From: Anaeromyxobacter sp.
Lineage (GTDB): Bacteria; Myxococcota; Myxococcia; Myxococcales; Anaeromyxobacteraceae
Reading direction: 5' to 3'
Assembly: GCA_025360965.1 (NCBI GenBank)
Contig: JANYBC010000255.1
Location: 1-64,000, forward strand
Length of the DNA stretch: 64,000 nt
The notes under the pieces are model-generated. The model ran no database searches, was not told where the DNA came from, and saw nothing but the letters and a program-made list of their open reading frames with translations. Position 1 is the stretch's first letter. The number at the start of each line of letters is the position of its first letter. Both the position numbers and the translations under genes were made by a program. This document shows positions 39,434-51,270 of the stretch, one piece after another.

Positions 39434-40726
39434 CTACGTCGTGGCGCGGCCTGGCCGGAGCTGGGAGGGGTAGATGCTGCGCCGGCCGGAGACCACCCAG
39501 GCGATGACGCAGACCACCACCACGTGCGGGAAGGCGCCGGCGCCCAGCAGCTCGAGCGCCATGATGGAGAGGGCCAGCGGGGTGTTGGAGGCGGCGGCGA
39601 AGACGGCCGCCATCCCGACGCCGGCCGCCAGCTCCAGCGGCAGCCCGAGCAGCCGCCCCATGAGGTTGCCGAGCGCCGCGCCGATGAAGAAGAGCGGCGT
39701 CACCTCGCCGCCGAGGAAGCCGAAGCCGATGGTGACCGCGGTGAAGAGCAGCTTCCAGGCGAAGGCCGAGGCCGGCAAGGCCGGATCGGTGAAGGCGCGC
39801 AGGATGCCCGGGACGCCGAGTCCGAGGTAGTCGGAGCTGCCGGCCACCTTCCAGAGCAGCAGCACGGCCACGCCGCCGAGGAAGAGGCGCGCCGGGGCGA
39901 AGGGGACGCGCCGCTCGGCCTGCCGCTTGAGCCCGTGGGTCAGCTCGATGAAGAGGGCGGCCGCCAGCGCCATGGCCACTGCGAAGACCACCCAGGTCCC
40001 GAGCAGCGGCAGGTCGAGGGAGAGTTGCGGCGCCGCGGGGTAGGCGGTGTGGACGATGCCGAGCCGCCGGGTGACCAGGTCGCCGACCAGCGACGCCGCC
40101 AGCGCCGGCACCAGGGCCCCGTACTCGATCCGCCCCAGCACCACGAACTCGAGGCCGAAGATCGCGCCGGCGATGGGCGTGCCGAAGACCGAGCCGAAGC
40201 CGCCCGCCACGCCGGCGGCCAGCAGCTGCCGGCGCAGCGGCGCCGGGAGCCTGAGCCGGTGCGAGAGCCAGTCGGTGAGGCTGGCCCCCATCTGCACGGC
40301 GGTGCCCTCGCGGCCGGCGCTGCCGCCGAAGAGGTGCGTCACCACCGTGCCGCCCAGGACCAGCGGCGCCATGCGGAACGGGAGCTCGGGACCGTCGTCG
40401 TGGATGGTGTCGATCACCAGGCTGTTGCCGGCCTGCACCGCCTGGCCGTAGCGCTGCTGGATCCAGCCGAGCCCGAGCCCGGCCAGCGGGAGCGCGTAGA
40501 TGATCTGCTCGTGGCCGGTGCGGAACCCGGTGGCCAACTCCAGCAGCCAGAGGAAGAGGGCCGAGCCGGCACCGCAGACGGCCCCGACCAGCGCACCGAG
40601 CAGGAGCCAGCGGAGCAGCGCCACCAGGTGGTCCCACCGCGCGCCGAGCTGGAGGCCTGGCGCTGCGGCGGGCGCCGGAGCCGGCCTCGCTGTCGACGGA
40701 GAGTGTGGCTCGGCGGGAGCGGTCAC
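39434..40726 (-). CDS. ClC-family chloride channel/antiporter
   Basis: GGSAGREGTAVQMGASL, FGTPIAGAIFGLEFV, GFLGGEVTPLFFIGAALG. Confidence 0.93.
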   Translation of the reverse strand: MTAPAEPHSPSTARPAPAPAAAPGLQLGARWDHLVALLRWLLLGALVGAVCGAGSALFLWLLELATGFRTGHEQIIYALPLAGLGLGWIQQRYGQAVQAGNSLVIDTIHDDGPELPFRMAPLVLGGTVVTHLFGGSAGREGTAVQMGASLTDWLSHRLRLPAPLRRQLLAAGVAGGFGSVFGTPIAGAIFGLEFVVLGRIEYGALVPALAASLVGDLVTRRLGIVHTAYPAAPQLSLDLPLLGTWVVFAVAMALAAALFIELTHGLKRQAERRVPFAPARLFLGGVAVLLLWKVAGSSDYLGLGVPGILRAFTDPALPASAFAWKLLFTAVTIGFGFLGGEVTPLFFIGAALGNLMGRLLGLPLELAAGVGMAAVFAAASNTPLALSIMALELLGAGAFPHVVVVCVIAWVVSGRRSIYPSQLRPGRATT

Positions 40727-41066
40727 GGTGCGGGATGCGCTCCCGGCCCGGCGGGTGAGGGCGCAGGGAGCACGCTAACACGCGGATCTCCGTGTCGCCC
40801 GCTTCGCGCTCCTGCGTGCGCCTCGACGCGGCTGGCGCCGGCCACGGCCGGTGGCGCCCTGCGTCAACCGAGTCAGAACCGTGGATTGGCGTCGCCGCGC
40901 GCGCACCAGCGCAGCCTGCTGATTCCTTCACCCACCGATGATGTCGAGTTGTGCAAAAGGCGTGCCTCGACTCCCTGCTCCCTTGACACGCTAGTCCGAT
41001 GGGGGTTTTCTCCCCGCCCTACAAACACGAGCGAGCCTCACAACCCCACGTCTCCGAGGACGAGCG

Positions 41067-43382
<2,316 letters not shown>

Positions 43383-43387
43383 CATCA

Positions 43388-43418
43388 AGACCTGCTCCTC
43401 CTCAAGGGGAGCAGGTCT
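43388..43418 (+). terminator. 11-bp perfect hairpin after maeB
   Basis: AGACCTGCTCC-tcctcaagg-GGAGCAGGTCT, 6 nt after the stop. Confidence 0.7.
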
Positions 43419-43506
43419 CTTCATGTCGGAGGCCGCTCCTTCAGCACCCCGGCCTGGGTCCTGCTTCATCCTTGTCCACCCCAGCACGGGGGCGGTAGGG
43501 GACGCC

Positions 43507-43596
43507 TCAAGTCTGGATGCCCAACCTGGGGAAGATCCAGGTCTGGAGCACCCACCAGCCGGCGACGAAGAGGACCAGCTGCAGCAGGTCGTTCAC
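43507..43596 (-). CDS. 29-aa single-TM small protein, GTG start overlapping the DUF302 stop (not in ORF track)
   Basis: M(V)NDLLQLVLFVAGWWVLQTWIFPRLGIQT*; 4-bp GTGA overlap. Confidence 0.5.
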   Translation of the reverse strand: MNDLLQLVLFVAGWWVLQTWIFPRLGIQT

Positions 43597-43985
43597 GTGA
43601 CCAGCCCGCTGAGCGCCCGGTGGAGCTGCGCGCGCACGTCGCCGGCCAGCACCTTGAACCGCTCGTCCTGCCCGGCCAGGGTCTTGAGCGGGTCGACGGC
43701 GGTCACCACCGTGCTGCCGTCGTTGGCCTCGTAGACCACGACGTTGCAGGGCAGCAGCACGCCGACCCCGAGATCCATGCCGAGCGCCTCGAGGGCGAAG
43801 TTGGGGTTGCAGGCGCCGAGGATCTGGTAGCGCCGGAAGTCGACGCCCAGCTTCTCCTTCATGGTCGCCTTGATGTCGATGCGGGTGAGGATGCCGAACC
43901 CCTCGGCCTTGAGCCGCTCGGGCACCTGCGCCAGCACCTCGTCGTACTTCGCCTTCAGCTTCCAGCTCATCCCCAGCTCGGCCAT
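43593..43985 (-). CDS. DUF302 domain-containing protein
   Basis: RLKAEGFGILTRIDIKATMKEKLGVDFRRYQILGACNPNFALEALGMDLGVGVLLPCNVVVYE. Confidence 0.9.
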   Translation of the reverse strand: MAELGMSWKLKAKYDEVLAQVPERLKAEGFGILTRIDIKATMKEKLGVDFRRYQILGACNPNFALEALGMDLGVGVLLPCNVVVYEANDGSTVVTAVDPLKTLAGQDERFKVLAGDVRAQLHRALSGLVT

Positions 43986-44067
43986 TGATCTCTCCTCCCA
44001 GGTGGGAGCCTGCTCCTCGAGGGGAGGTTCGCGCCTGCTCCCTTCTGGGGTGGAGGGACGATCGGGC

Positions 44068-45660
44068 CTAGAGCGCCACCCGCAGCGCCACGCCGAGGTC
44101 GAGCACTGGCACCCCGACGGTGATGGGGACCGGCGGGAGCCCGGCGCCGCCGGCGTCGGCGCCCACCGTGCCGCCGAAGCGGAACTCGCCCCACTGGTGG
44201 CCGACGTGGCCGGCCACGAAGGTCTCGAGCCGCAGCCAGGTGTTGAGCTTCACCGAGTGGTCGAGCCGCACCAGCCCGGAGCCGTCAGAGAGGCTCCCGA
44301 GCGCGCTCAGGGTGAAGGTGGTGTCGTTCCAGCGCCCCGGCGCCGGGAGGTAGAGGTAGAGGCCGAGGTACTGGCGGGCCAGGGAGAAGGGGAGGAAGGC
44401 GGGGCGCCGGTCGGGCGTGTCGCGCTGGCCGGGAATGCCGTGCAGGTTGGGCAACGCCAGCAGGTAGGGGTAGAGGTCGGCCGAAGCGTAGCCGGAGGCG
44501 TCGTAGGAGTACTCGGCGCCCACCGTGAGGGTGTCCTGGTCGGAGTACTTCCAGCTCCACTCGGCGCCGACCACCGCCGCCGGGGTCAGGTTGGTGAACT
44601 GCTCGACCCGATAGCGGTCGAAGACGCCGGCGGCCGGGTCGGCCCCGGGGACCAGCTCCCAGCGCGGGGCGTCGCGCCCCTTGCGCAGCGCCAGCTCGAA
44701 GCGGAGATCGAGCTCGCCGAGCGGGAAGGAGCCGTCGGCGCCGAAGCGCGGCGCGTGGCCCTTCTGCGCCATGCCGTCGACCGCCAGCTCGACGTTGCCG
44801 AGCACCACCTCGGCGCGGCCGCCGTAGCCGACCTGGCCCAGCGTCGAGATGGTGGTGACGGTGCCGTCGGGCTGAAGCCCGCCGGAGAGGTCCTCGAGCA
44901 AGGCGATGCCGTAGAGGTTCCAGCCGCGCTTCTCCCAGGGGAGATGGGCCTTCACCATGGTGACGCCGCTGCGCTCGTCGAACTGGGTGAGCGGGTTGCG
45001 GCGGGTCGGGTGGAGGTAGTCGGTCGGGTTCCAGAAGCAGCCGGTGCCCCACTTGACGTGCTGCTTCCCTGCGGTGACGAAGACGGTCCGGCCGAGATCG
45101 AAGTTGATCCAGAGCTGGTCGAGCAGACTGCGCGTGGTCTGGGCGGCGGGGGCGCTGCCGAGCAGGGCGGCCTGGGCGCCTGCGCCTGCACCGGCGCCGA
45201 TGCTGGTGCCTCCGAGCGACGGGTCGTAGAGGAGCCGCCCCAGCGCGAAGGCCCGCACCCGGTCGTTGGGCCGGGCGTCGAGGTAGACGTCGAGCAGCGC
45301 CGGGGCGGAGAAGGCCCACGCAGATGGGGGCGTGCCGCGGGTCCAGCTGCTGACGGCGCGCAGATAGGCGAGGCCGCCGAGCTTGAGCCAGTCTTCCCGC
45401 TCGCCGCTGATCAGGCCGGTGGCGCGCGGGCTGGTCCCCTCCCCCAGCAACTCGTCGCCGCGGCTGTCGGACGCAGGGGCCGGAGCCGGGGTGGCGGGCG
45501 GGGCGGGCGCCGGGACCGCGGTCGGGGCCGGGTCGCCGAACAGCTCGGCCTCGTCAGGCCGCGGCTGGGCCCGGGTGGCGCCCAGCGGCGCAGCGGCCAG
45601 CAGGGCGGCGGCGCAGAGGGTGAGGGCGGCGGGCCGCCGGCTCGGGGCGGGCGCGCTCAC
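44068..45660 (-). CDS. Secreted outer-membrane beta-barrel/porin-like protein (GTG start)
   Basis: Signal peptide, alternating beta-strand pattern, GKQHVKWGTGCFWNPTDYLHPTRRNP as in DUF1302-like/alginate-porin-like proteins; start trimmed. Confidence 0.65.
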   Translation of the reverse strand: MSAPAPSRRPAALTLCAAALLAAAPLGATRAQPRPDEAELFGDPAPTAVPAPAPPATPAPAPASDSRGDELLGEGTSPRATGLISGEREDWLKLGGLAYLRAVSSWTRGTPPSAWAFSAPALLDVYLDARPNDRVRAFALGRLLYDPSLGGTSIGAGAGAGAQAALLGSAPAAQTTRSLLDQLWINFDLGRTVFVTAGKQHVKWGTGCFWNPTDYLHPTRRNPLTQFDERSGVTMVKAHLPWEKRGWNLYGIALLEDLSGGLQPDGTVTTISTLGQVGYGGRAEVVLGNVELAVDGMAQKGHAPRFGADGSFPLGELDLRFELALRKGRDAPRWELVPGADPAAGVFDRYRVEQFTNLTPAAVVGAEWSWKYSDQDTLTVGAEYSYDASGYASADLYPYLLALPNLHGIPGQRDTPDRRPAFLPFSLARQYLGLYLYLPAPGRWNDTTFTLSALGSLSDGSGLVRLDHSVKLNTWLRLETFVAGHVGHQWGEFRFGGTVGADAGGAGLPPVPITVGVPVLDLGVALRVAL

Positions 45661-46448
45661 CGGCTCCTCGACTCCAGCCAGGCCTTCGTGAAGAGGTTGG
45701 CCTCCAGCGGCCGCAGGTCGATCTCCTTGATCAGCACCAGCGTCTGGTTCCCCTTCTCGATCTCGTCGAAGAAGCGCATCTCCTCGGGGTACCAGACGTC
45801 GGTCCCCTTGGACGGCGAGAGCACCTTCTTCCACTTCGGGTAGTAGGCGGTCCGCATCAGCTTGCCGGAGAGCGCCAGCTCCTGGCGCTTCAAGATGTTC
45901 TGGGTGGCCTGGTCGACCCAGAGCTCCAGCTGCGGGAAGGCCACGTCGACGCCGGCCTTCACCCTGAGGGAGAGGTGCCAGGCCTGGTACTTGCCGAGCG
46001 CCGCCGCGCCGACGTAGGTGGCGTCGTACTCGTCGGCCAGCTTCGACTCGGCCAGGTCGCCGCGCCGGGTGTCGGTGCCGCCGATCCGCTCGCGCTCGGT
46101 GCGCCGCTCCCAGCGCCCGGTCGAGGGGTCGTACATCCAGAGGTTCTTCTCGATGCGCAGGTAGCCCTTGCCGGCCTCGGCCTTGGGCTTGGTGAAGAGG
46201 AAGAGCTGCTTGTCGTCGGCGTCGCGCCGGTAGACCAGCAGCTCGGAGACCACGTCGGTCTTCCCCTTCTCCTTGGCCTCCATGTAGCAGAGGGCCTTCC
46301 AGTCGCCCTGGTTGCGCTGGCGGTCGTCGATGAGCCTCACCAGGCTGGCGAGCCCGGCGGGCGTGGCCGGATCCGGGGCGGCGGCGAGGGCCGGCGCGGC
46401 GGCGGCGGAGAGCAGCAGGACGGCGAGCAGGCGGTGCATGGCGTTCAC
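45657..46448 (-). CDS. Outer membrane lipoprotein-sorting protein-like (LolA/LppX fold)
   Basis: KGYLRIEKNLWMYDPSTGRWERRTERERIGGTDTRRGDLAES. Confidence 0.85.
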   Translation of the reverse strand: MNAMHRLLAVLLLSAAAAPALAAAPDPATPAGLASLVRLIDDRQRNQGDWKALCYMEAKEKGKTDVVSELLVYRRDADDKQLFLFTKPKAEAGKGYLRIEKNLWMYDPSTGRWERRTERERIGGTDTRRGDLAESKLADEYDATYVGAAALGKYQAWHLSLRVKAGVDVAFPQLELWVDQATQNILKRQELALSGKLMRTAYYPKWKKVLSPSKGTDVWYPEEMRFFDEIEKGNQTLVLIKEIDLRPLEANLFTKAWLESRSR

Positions 46449-47752
46449 CCGATGTGGTGCATGGCGGTGATGGGCTTGAGGCGGGCGGCGCGCAGGGCCG
46501 GGGCCAGCGAGGCCACCACCGTGACCAGCGTGAGCAGCAGCACGTCGCTGACGGCGTCGGCGGCGCGGAGCTGGAAGGTGAGGTGCTCCTGGGAGAGGAA
46601 GAGCTGGACCGCCTCAGGCACCCGGATGGCCGCCGCGTTCAGGCCGGCGGCCAGGGCGCTGGCGCCGAGGGCCCCGGCGGCACAGCCGGCCAGGCCGAGC
46701 AGGGCCGTCTCCAGCATGAAGAGCCAGAGCACCTTGCGCCGCTGCATGCCGATGGCGCGCAGCGTGCCGATCTCGCGGGTGCGCTCGCGGATGGCGATGG
46801 CCAGGGTGTTGAGGATGCCGATGACGATCACCACCATGAGGATGAAGACCAGCAGGCCGGTGAAGACCTTGATGCCCCAGATGAACTGCTTGAACTGGCC
46901 GAGCTCGTCCTCCCAGGTGGTGACGTCGAGCTTCTGGCCGGTCCAGTCCTCGCTGGGGACGGTCTGGAAGAGCTTCATGTAGTAGGGCTGCGGGTCCGGC
47001 TCCATGACGCGCCAGCCCTGCCGCTGGAACTCCTCGCGCAGCCGCGCCGCCACCAGGGCGGACTGCCCGCGATCCTTGAGGAAGAGGTGGATGGCGCCGG
47101 TGGCCTCCGGGGAGAGGCCGTAGAGCCCGCGCAGCGAGTCGGCCTGGATGAAGGCCGAGAAGGCCGACATGATGCCGACGTTCTTCACGACCACCACCAC
47201 GCGCACGTCGACGGTGTTGTTGACGCCGCGCTCGGTCGGGGCCGAGAGCGTCAGGACGTCGCCCACCGAGACCTTGAGCCGCTCGGCCTGCCCCTGGAAG
47301 AGCAGCATGGTGTTGGGCCTGGCCAGCTCGTCGAGCGTCCCGCCGATGGGCTGCAGCACGCGCCGCACCGCCGGCTCGTGGGCGATGTCGACGCCGCCCA
47401 GCACCAGGTCCATCGAGGCGCTGTCGGAGACCGCCTTGGCCCAGCCCCGGCCGCGGACCGTGTAGTAGTCGAGCTCGGGCACGGCGGCGCGGGTGGCCTC
47501 CAGCACCTTGGGGTACCCCGAGACCAGCGGCGCGGCCGAGCCGCTGGTGACCTTGAAGAAGCCGCCCACGTTGACGTCGCCGGTCATCAAGGTGGTGGCC
47601 GACTCCATCATCGAGCCCTCGATGCCGGCGGTGAGCGCGCCCAGCAGGACCAGCAGGCCGGTCACCGACGCCAGCGCGGCGCCGAGGAAGAGGTTGCGCC
47701 GGGTGTGGCGGGTCAGGTTGCGGGCGGCCACCTGCAGGTCGACGAGCAGCAT
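46445..47752 (-). CDS. ABC transporter permease (FtsX/MacB type)
   Basis: NLTRHTRRNLFLGAALASVTGLLV; C-terminal IAIRERTREIGTLRAIGMQRRKVLWLFMLETALLG. Confidence 0.9.
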   Translation of the reverse strand: MLLVDLQVAARNLTRHTRRNLFLGAALASVTGLLVLLGALTAGIEGSMMESATTLMTGDVNVGGFFKVTSGSAAPLVSGYPKVLEATRAAVPELDYYTVRGRGWAKAVSDSASMDLVLGGVDIAHEPAVRRVLQPIGGTLDELARPNTMLLFQGQAERLKVSVGDVLTLSAPTERGVNNTVDVRVVVVVKNVGIMSAFSAFIQADSLRGLYGLSPEATGAIHLFLKDRGQSALVAARLREEFQRQGWRVMEPDPQPYYMKLFQTVPSEDWTGQKLDVTTWEDELGQFKQFIWGIKVFTGLLVFILMVVIVIGILNTLAIAIRERTREIGTLRAIGMQRRKVLWLFMLETALLGLAGCAAGALGASALAAGLNAAAIRVPEAVQLFLSQEHLTFQLRAADAVSDVLLLTLVTVVASLAPALRAARLKPITAMHHIG

Positions 47753-47754
47753 GG

Positions 47755-49899
47755 TCAGTCCTCCGTGGACATCGCCTCGACGGGCGTGACCCGCATGGCG
47801 ATCCAGGCCGGGTAGAGGGCGGAGGCGACGGCCACGCCGAGCACCAGGACCAGCGAGGCCACCACGCTGGTCCCGCCGATGCGCGGCAGGAGCGCCGGGC
47901 CGGAGAAGAGGAAGAAGAGCAGGTCGGAGGTGGCGGGGATGCCGCCGGTGGCGCGGATCACGGCCACCACGCCCCCGCCCAGGGCCGCCCCGGCCAGCCC
48001 GAAGACCACGCTGACGGTGATGATCTCGACCAGCAGCATGCCCACCACGAAGCGCCGCTGGGCCCCGATGGCCCGCATGGTGCCGACCTCCTTCACCCGC
48101 GCCAGCGCCGCCATCACCATGGCGTTGTTGATGATCACCAGGGCCACGCCAAAGAAGATGATGACCGCGAAGATGAGGATGCCGCGCAGCAGCAGCACGA
48201 ACTGGCCGACCATGCCGGAGGCCGCCTCCCAGTCGATGACCTTGAGCTTGAGGCCGGCGGCGTCGGCCGCCGCCTGGACCGCCGCCTGCGACTCCCGGAT
48301 GCGGCCCGGGTCGTGGAGCAGGATGGCGGCGTTGAGCGCCACGCCGTGGTCGATCTCCTCCTGGGTGTAGGCCCGGGTCTCCTCGGCCTTGGCCGCCTTG
48401 CGCTTGGCCCCCACCCCGGCCAGCAGCTGCCGCTCGTCGATGGCGGCGGCGCGGGTGGTCTCCACCTGCCTGCCTGGCCCCTCCCCGCCGAAGAGGGCCG
48501 CCTCGGCCTCCTCGCGGGAGACCTGGGTGGCGCCCATCTGGGTGCGGATCTTCGCCAGCTCCTCGGCCTTGTCGCTGGTGACGTAGCCGTAGAGGTCGCG
48601 GAAGGACTGGAGGTCGACGACGCTGGTGGTGCCGGCGATGCCCGACTTCTCGATCCCCCTGTACTGGATGAAGCCGTAGACCTTGACGTTGACGGCGTTG
48701 AAGGCGCCGGTCTTGCCGGGCGCTTTGATGGTGATGACGTCGCCGACGCTGATCTTGTAGAGGCGCAGCATGGGCGCCAGCTGCTCGTAGAAGACCTGGT
48801 AGTGCCGATCGAAGTTGGCGTCGTCGAGGTCGAAGAGGCGGGCCAGCAGGGCCGGCAGCTCCTCGCCGGCTGGGGCCTCGAGCGCCGGCCGCAGCCGCCG
48901 CTCCGCCTCGGCCGCCTGCAGCGGGTCGAGCTGGGCGAGGATCTCGCGGGCCCGGCTCCGGGTGTCCTTGACCCAGCGCTGCAGCTCCTCCTCCTTGGCG
49001 ATGCGGGCGTGAAAGCGGTCGCGCTTGTCCTTGATCTGGTCGAGGCGGCGGGCGTTCTTCAGCTTGAGCCACTCCTCGGCGTACTGCTTGCCGAGCAGGA
49101 TGCCGCGCTGGCCGGGCGGGATGGCCGTCCCCTCCGCCACCTCGGCGAGCTCGAAGGCCTTCATGAAGGCGGCCACGTCGGTCCCGACGTAGCGGATGAA
49201 GGTGAAGCCGGAGTCCATCGCCAGCGGCGTGACCTTGTTCTCGAGGAACTCGAGGCCTGCCAGCGGGTCGCGGTCGAACTCGATCCAGAAGGCAGGCACG
49301 GCGGCGTGGTCGAGGTCGGCCCGCTGGGCCTTCCGCAGGCTGGCGTCCCGGCCGTTGGGATCGACCAGCACGCGGGCCTGGGTCAGCTCCTCGGCCAGCA
49401 GGGCGATGAGCCGCTGCACGTGGGCCTTGCGCGCCTCCAGCCCGCGCCGGACCTCGGCGTCGCCGGGGCTGGCCTGCAGCTGGCGGACGTCCTCGCGCAG
49501 CTTGGCCAGGGTCACGTCGAAGACGTTGCCGGTGGCCACCAGCGCCTGGTCGATCCCCATGGGGACGATCATCTTCACGTTGGGGACCTTGCCGAGCACC
49601 TCCTTGACCCGGGCGAAGTCGGGGATGGGTTCGAGCAGCGACTCCCCGCGGATGCCGCCGTAGAGCTCCAGCTGCCCCTCGGAGGCGGAGGAGTAGACCT
49701 GCAGCTGCCCGCCCAGGCTCCCCTGGATCGAGGTGCGCATGCCCTGGTCGATGCTCTCCATCATCGAGGAGCCAACCACCACGATGAGCGCCCCGACCAG
49801 CACGATCAGGCCGATGATGACGGTCCGCACCCGGCTGGCCACCAGGTTGCGGAAGGCGATGCGAAGGAGGACGCGGGTGGCGTCGAGGCGTGCGCGCAT
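47755..49899 (-). CDS. ABC transporter permease (FtsX/MacB type) with long extracytoplasmic region
   Basis: IAFRNLVASRVRTVIIGLIVL; ALARVKEVGTMRAIGAQRRFVVGMLLVEI. Confidence 0.9.
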   Translation of the reverse strand: MRARLDATRVLLRIAFRNLVASRVRTVIIGLIVLVGALIVVVGSSMMESIDQGMRTSIQGSLGGQLQVYSSASEGQLELYGGIRGESLLEPIPDFARVKEVLGKVPNVKMIVPMGIDQALVATGNVFDVTLAKLREDVRQLQASPGDAEVRRGLEARKAHVQRLIALLAEELTQARVLVDPNGRDASLRKAQRADLDHAAVPAFWIEFDRDPLAGLEFLENKVTPLAMDSGFTFIRYVGTDVAAFMKAFELAEVAEGTAIPPGQRGILLGKQYAEEWLKLKNARRLDQIKDKRDRFHARIAKEEELQRWVKDTRSRAREILAQLDPLQAAEAERRLRPALEAPAGEELPALLARLFDLDDANFDRHYQVFYEQLAPMLRLYKISVGDVITIKAPGKTGAFNAVNVKVYGFIQYRGIEKSGIAGTTSVVDLQSFRDLYGYVTSDKAEELAKIRTQMGATQVSREEAEAALFGGEGPGRQVETTRAAAIDERQLLAGVGAKRKAAKAEETRAYTQEEIDHGVALNAAILLHDPGRIRESQAAVQAAADAAGLKLKVIDWEAASGMVGQFVLLLRGILIFAVIIFFGVALVIINNAMVMAALARVKEVGTMRAIGAQRRFVVGMLLVEIITVSVVFGLAGAALGGGVVAVIRATGGIPATSDLLFFLFSGPALLPRIGGTSVVASLVLVLGVAVASALYPAWIAMRVTPVEAMSTED

Positions 49900-49910
49900 G
49901 GAGGGCCTCC

Positions 49911-50609
49911 TCAGGCCGTGGCGCCGACCAGCTCGCGCACGGCCACCAGGCCGTCGGCGATGCGGATGATGGCGCTGGCGTGGGCCATCACCTTTGGATC
50001 GTGGGTGGAGAAGATGAAGGTGGTCCCGTCCTTCCGGTTCATGTCGCGCATCAGGTCGATGATGTTCTGGCCGGTCTGCGAGTCGAGGTTGGCGGTCGGC
50101 TCGTCGGCCAGCACCAGCGCCGGCCGCGTCACCAGGGCCCGCGCCACCGCCACCCGCTGCCGCTGCCCGCCGGAGAGCTCGCTGGGGCGGTGGCGCCCGT
50201 ACTCGCCGATGCCGGTGGCCTCGAGCAGGCCGTTGACCCGCGCCGCCCGCTCGGCCTTGGTGAGCCCACCCTGCAGCAGCAGGGGGAACTCGATGTTCTG
50301 GAAGACCGAGAGCACCTGCACCAGGTTGAAGCTCTGGAAGATGAAGCCGATCTGGTGGAGCCGCAGGTCGGTGAGGGCCCGCTCGGTCAGCTTCGAGGTG
50401 TCCAGGCCGCCCACCTCGACCAGCCCGGTGGTGGGGGTGTCGACGCAGCCGATCAGGTTGAGCAGAGTGGTCTTGCCCGACCCGGAGGGTCCGGCCACCG
50501 AGAGGAACTCCCCCTTGTCGACGGTGAGCGAGACGCCGCGCAGGGCGTGCACCTGGGTCTTGCCCAGCAGGTAGACCTTGGTGACGTCGCGAACCTGGAT
50601 GATCGACAT
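49911..50609 (-). CDS. ABC transporter ATP-binding protein (LolD/MacB type)
   Basis: VAGPSGSGKTTLLNLIG, LSGGQRQRVAVARAL, LADEPTANLD. Confidence 0.95.
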   Translation of the reverse strand: MSIIQVRDVTKVYLLGKTQVHALRGVSLTVDKGEFLSVAGPSGSGKTTLLNLIGCVDTPTTGLVEVGGLDTSKLTERALTDLRLHQIGFIFQSFNLVQVLSVFQNIEFPLLLQGGLTKAERAARVNGLLEATGIGEYGRHRPSELSGGQRQRVAVARALVTRPALVLADEPTANLDSQTGQNIIDLMRDMNRKDGTTFIFSTHDPKVMAHASAIIRIADGLVAVRELVGATA

Positions 50610-50660
50610 GTGACGGCTCCCGGCCGGGCTCTCGGTCGCCGGCGCACCCCGGCGCCGGAC

Positions 50661-50692
50661 TTGACTTAGCCACTAAGATGATGAGTTACTAA
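50661..50692. promoter_or_regulatory. Candidate MarR operator overlapping a TTGACT box
   Basis: CTTAG-cca-CTAAG; TTAGCCACTAA (50666-50676) and TGAGTTACTAA (50682-50692), 16-bp spacing. Confidence 0.5.
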
Positions 50693-50707
50693 AGGGAACG
50701 ACCGGCC

Positions 50708-51250
50708 ATGTCAAGGACCCCTCACCGACCCCTCAAGACACTCGAAGCCCTGGCCCCGAAGGGACCGCCCCATGCCCCGGCCCGGGTCCTGCACGAGCTG
50801 GGGGAGGCGGCCGGCCTGCTGGAGCAGGTGATGGCCGGCCGGCTTGGCCTGGCCCGCTCCGACTTGGTGGTGGCCTCGATCCTGGCGGTTCACGGCCCCC
50901 GCACCGCCGGCCAGCTGGCCGAGGCCACCGGGCTCACCAGCGGCGCCGTGACCGGCAGCCTCGACCGGCTGGAGTGGGTCGGCTTCGCGCGGCGCAGCGC
51001 CGACCCCGGCGATCGCCGGCGTGTCGTCGTCACCCTTCGTGAAGATCGGCTCGGCCCGGTGGTCGCGCTCAACGCGCCGCTGGTCGGCGCGCTCATGGCG
51101 CTTGACGATGAGTACAGTCCGGCCCACCGGGCGCAGCTGGCCGACTACGTGCGGCGGGCCGCCGGCCTCTTCCGCGCCGAGGCGCTGCGGCTGCGAGCCG
51201 AGGGACGGCCGGCCCCCCTGAAGAAGAGGGCGCGCCGGGCCGCCAAGTAG
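50708..51250 (+). CDS. MarR-family transcriptional regulator
   Basis: TAGQLAEATGLTSGAVTGSLDRLEWVGFARRSADPGDRRRVVVTL. Confidence 0.9.
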   Translation: MSRTPHRPLKTLEALAPKGPPHAPARVLHELGEAAGLLEQVMAGRLGLARSDLVVASILAVHGPRTAGQLAEATGLTSGAVTGSLDRLEWVGFARRSADPGDRRRVVVTLREDRLGPVVALNAPLVGALMALDDEYSPAHRAQLADYVRRAAGLFRAEALRLRAEGRPAPLKKRARRAAK

Positions 51251-51270
51251 CCGGCGCCTCCCCCGGCGAC

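Noticed and set aside
37746-40931. 1061-aa minus-strand ORF as a single protein
   Set aside because: Only the amidase part (37746-39161) is protein-like; the upstream extension runs antisense/out of frame over the ClC gene
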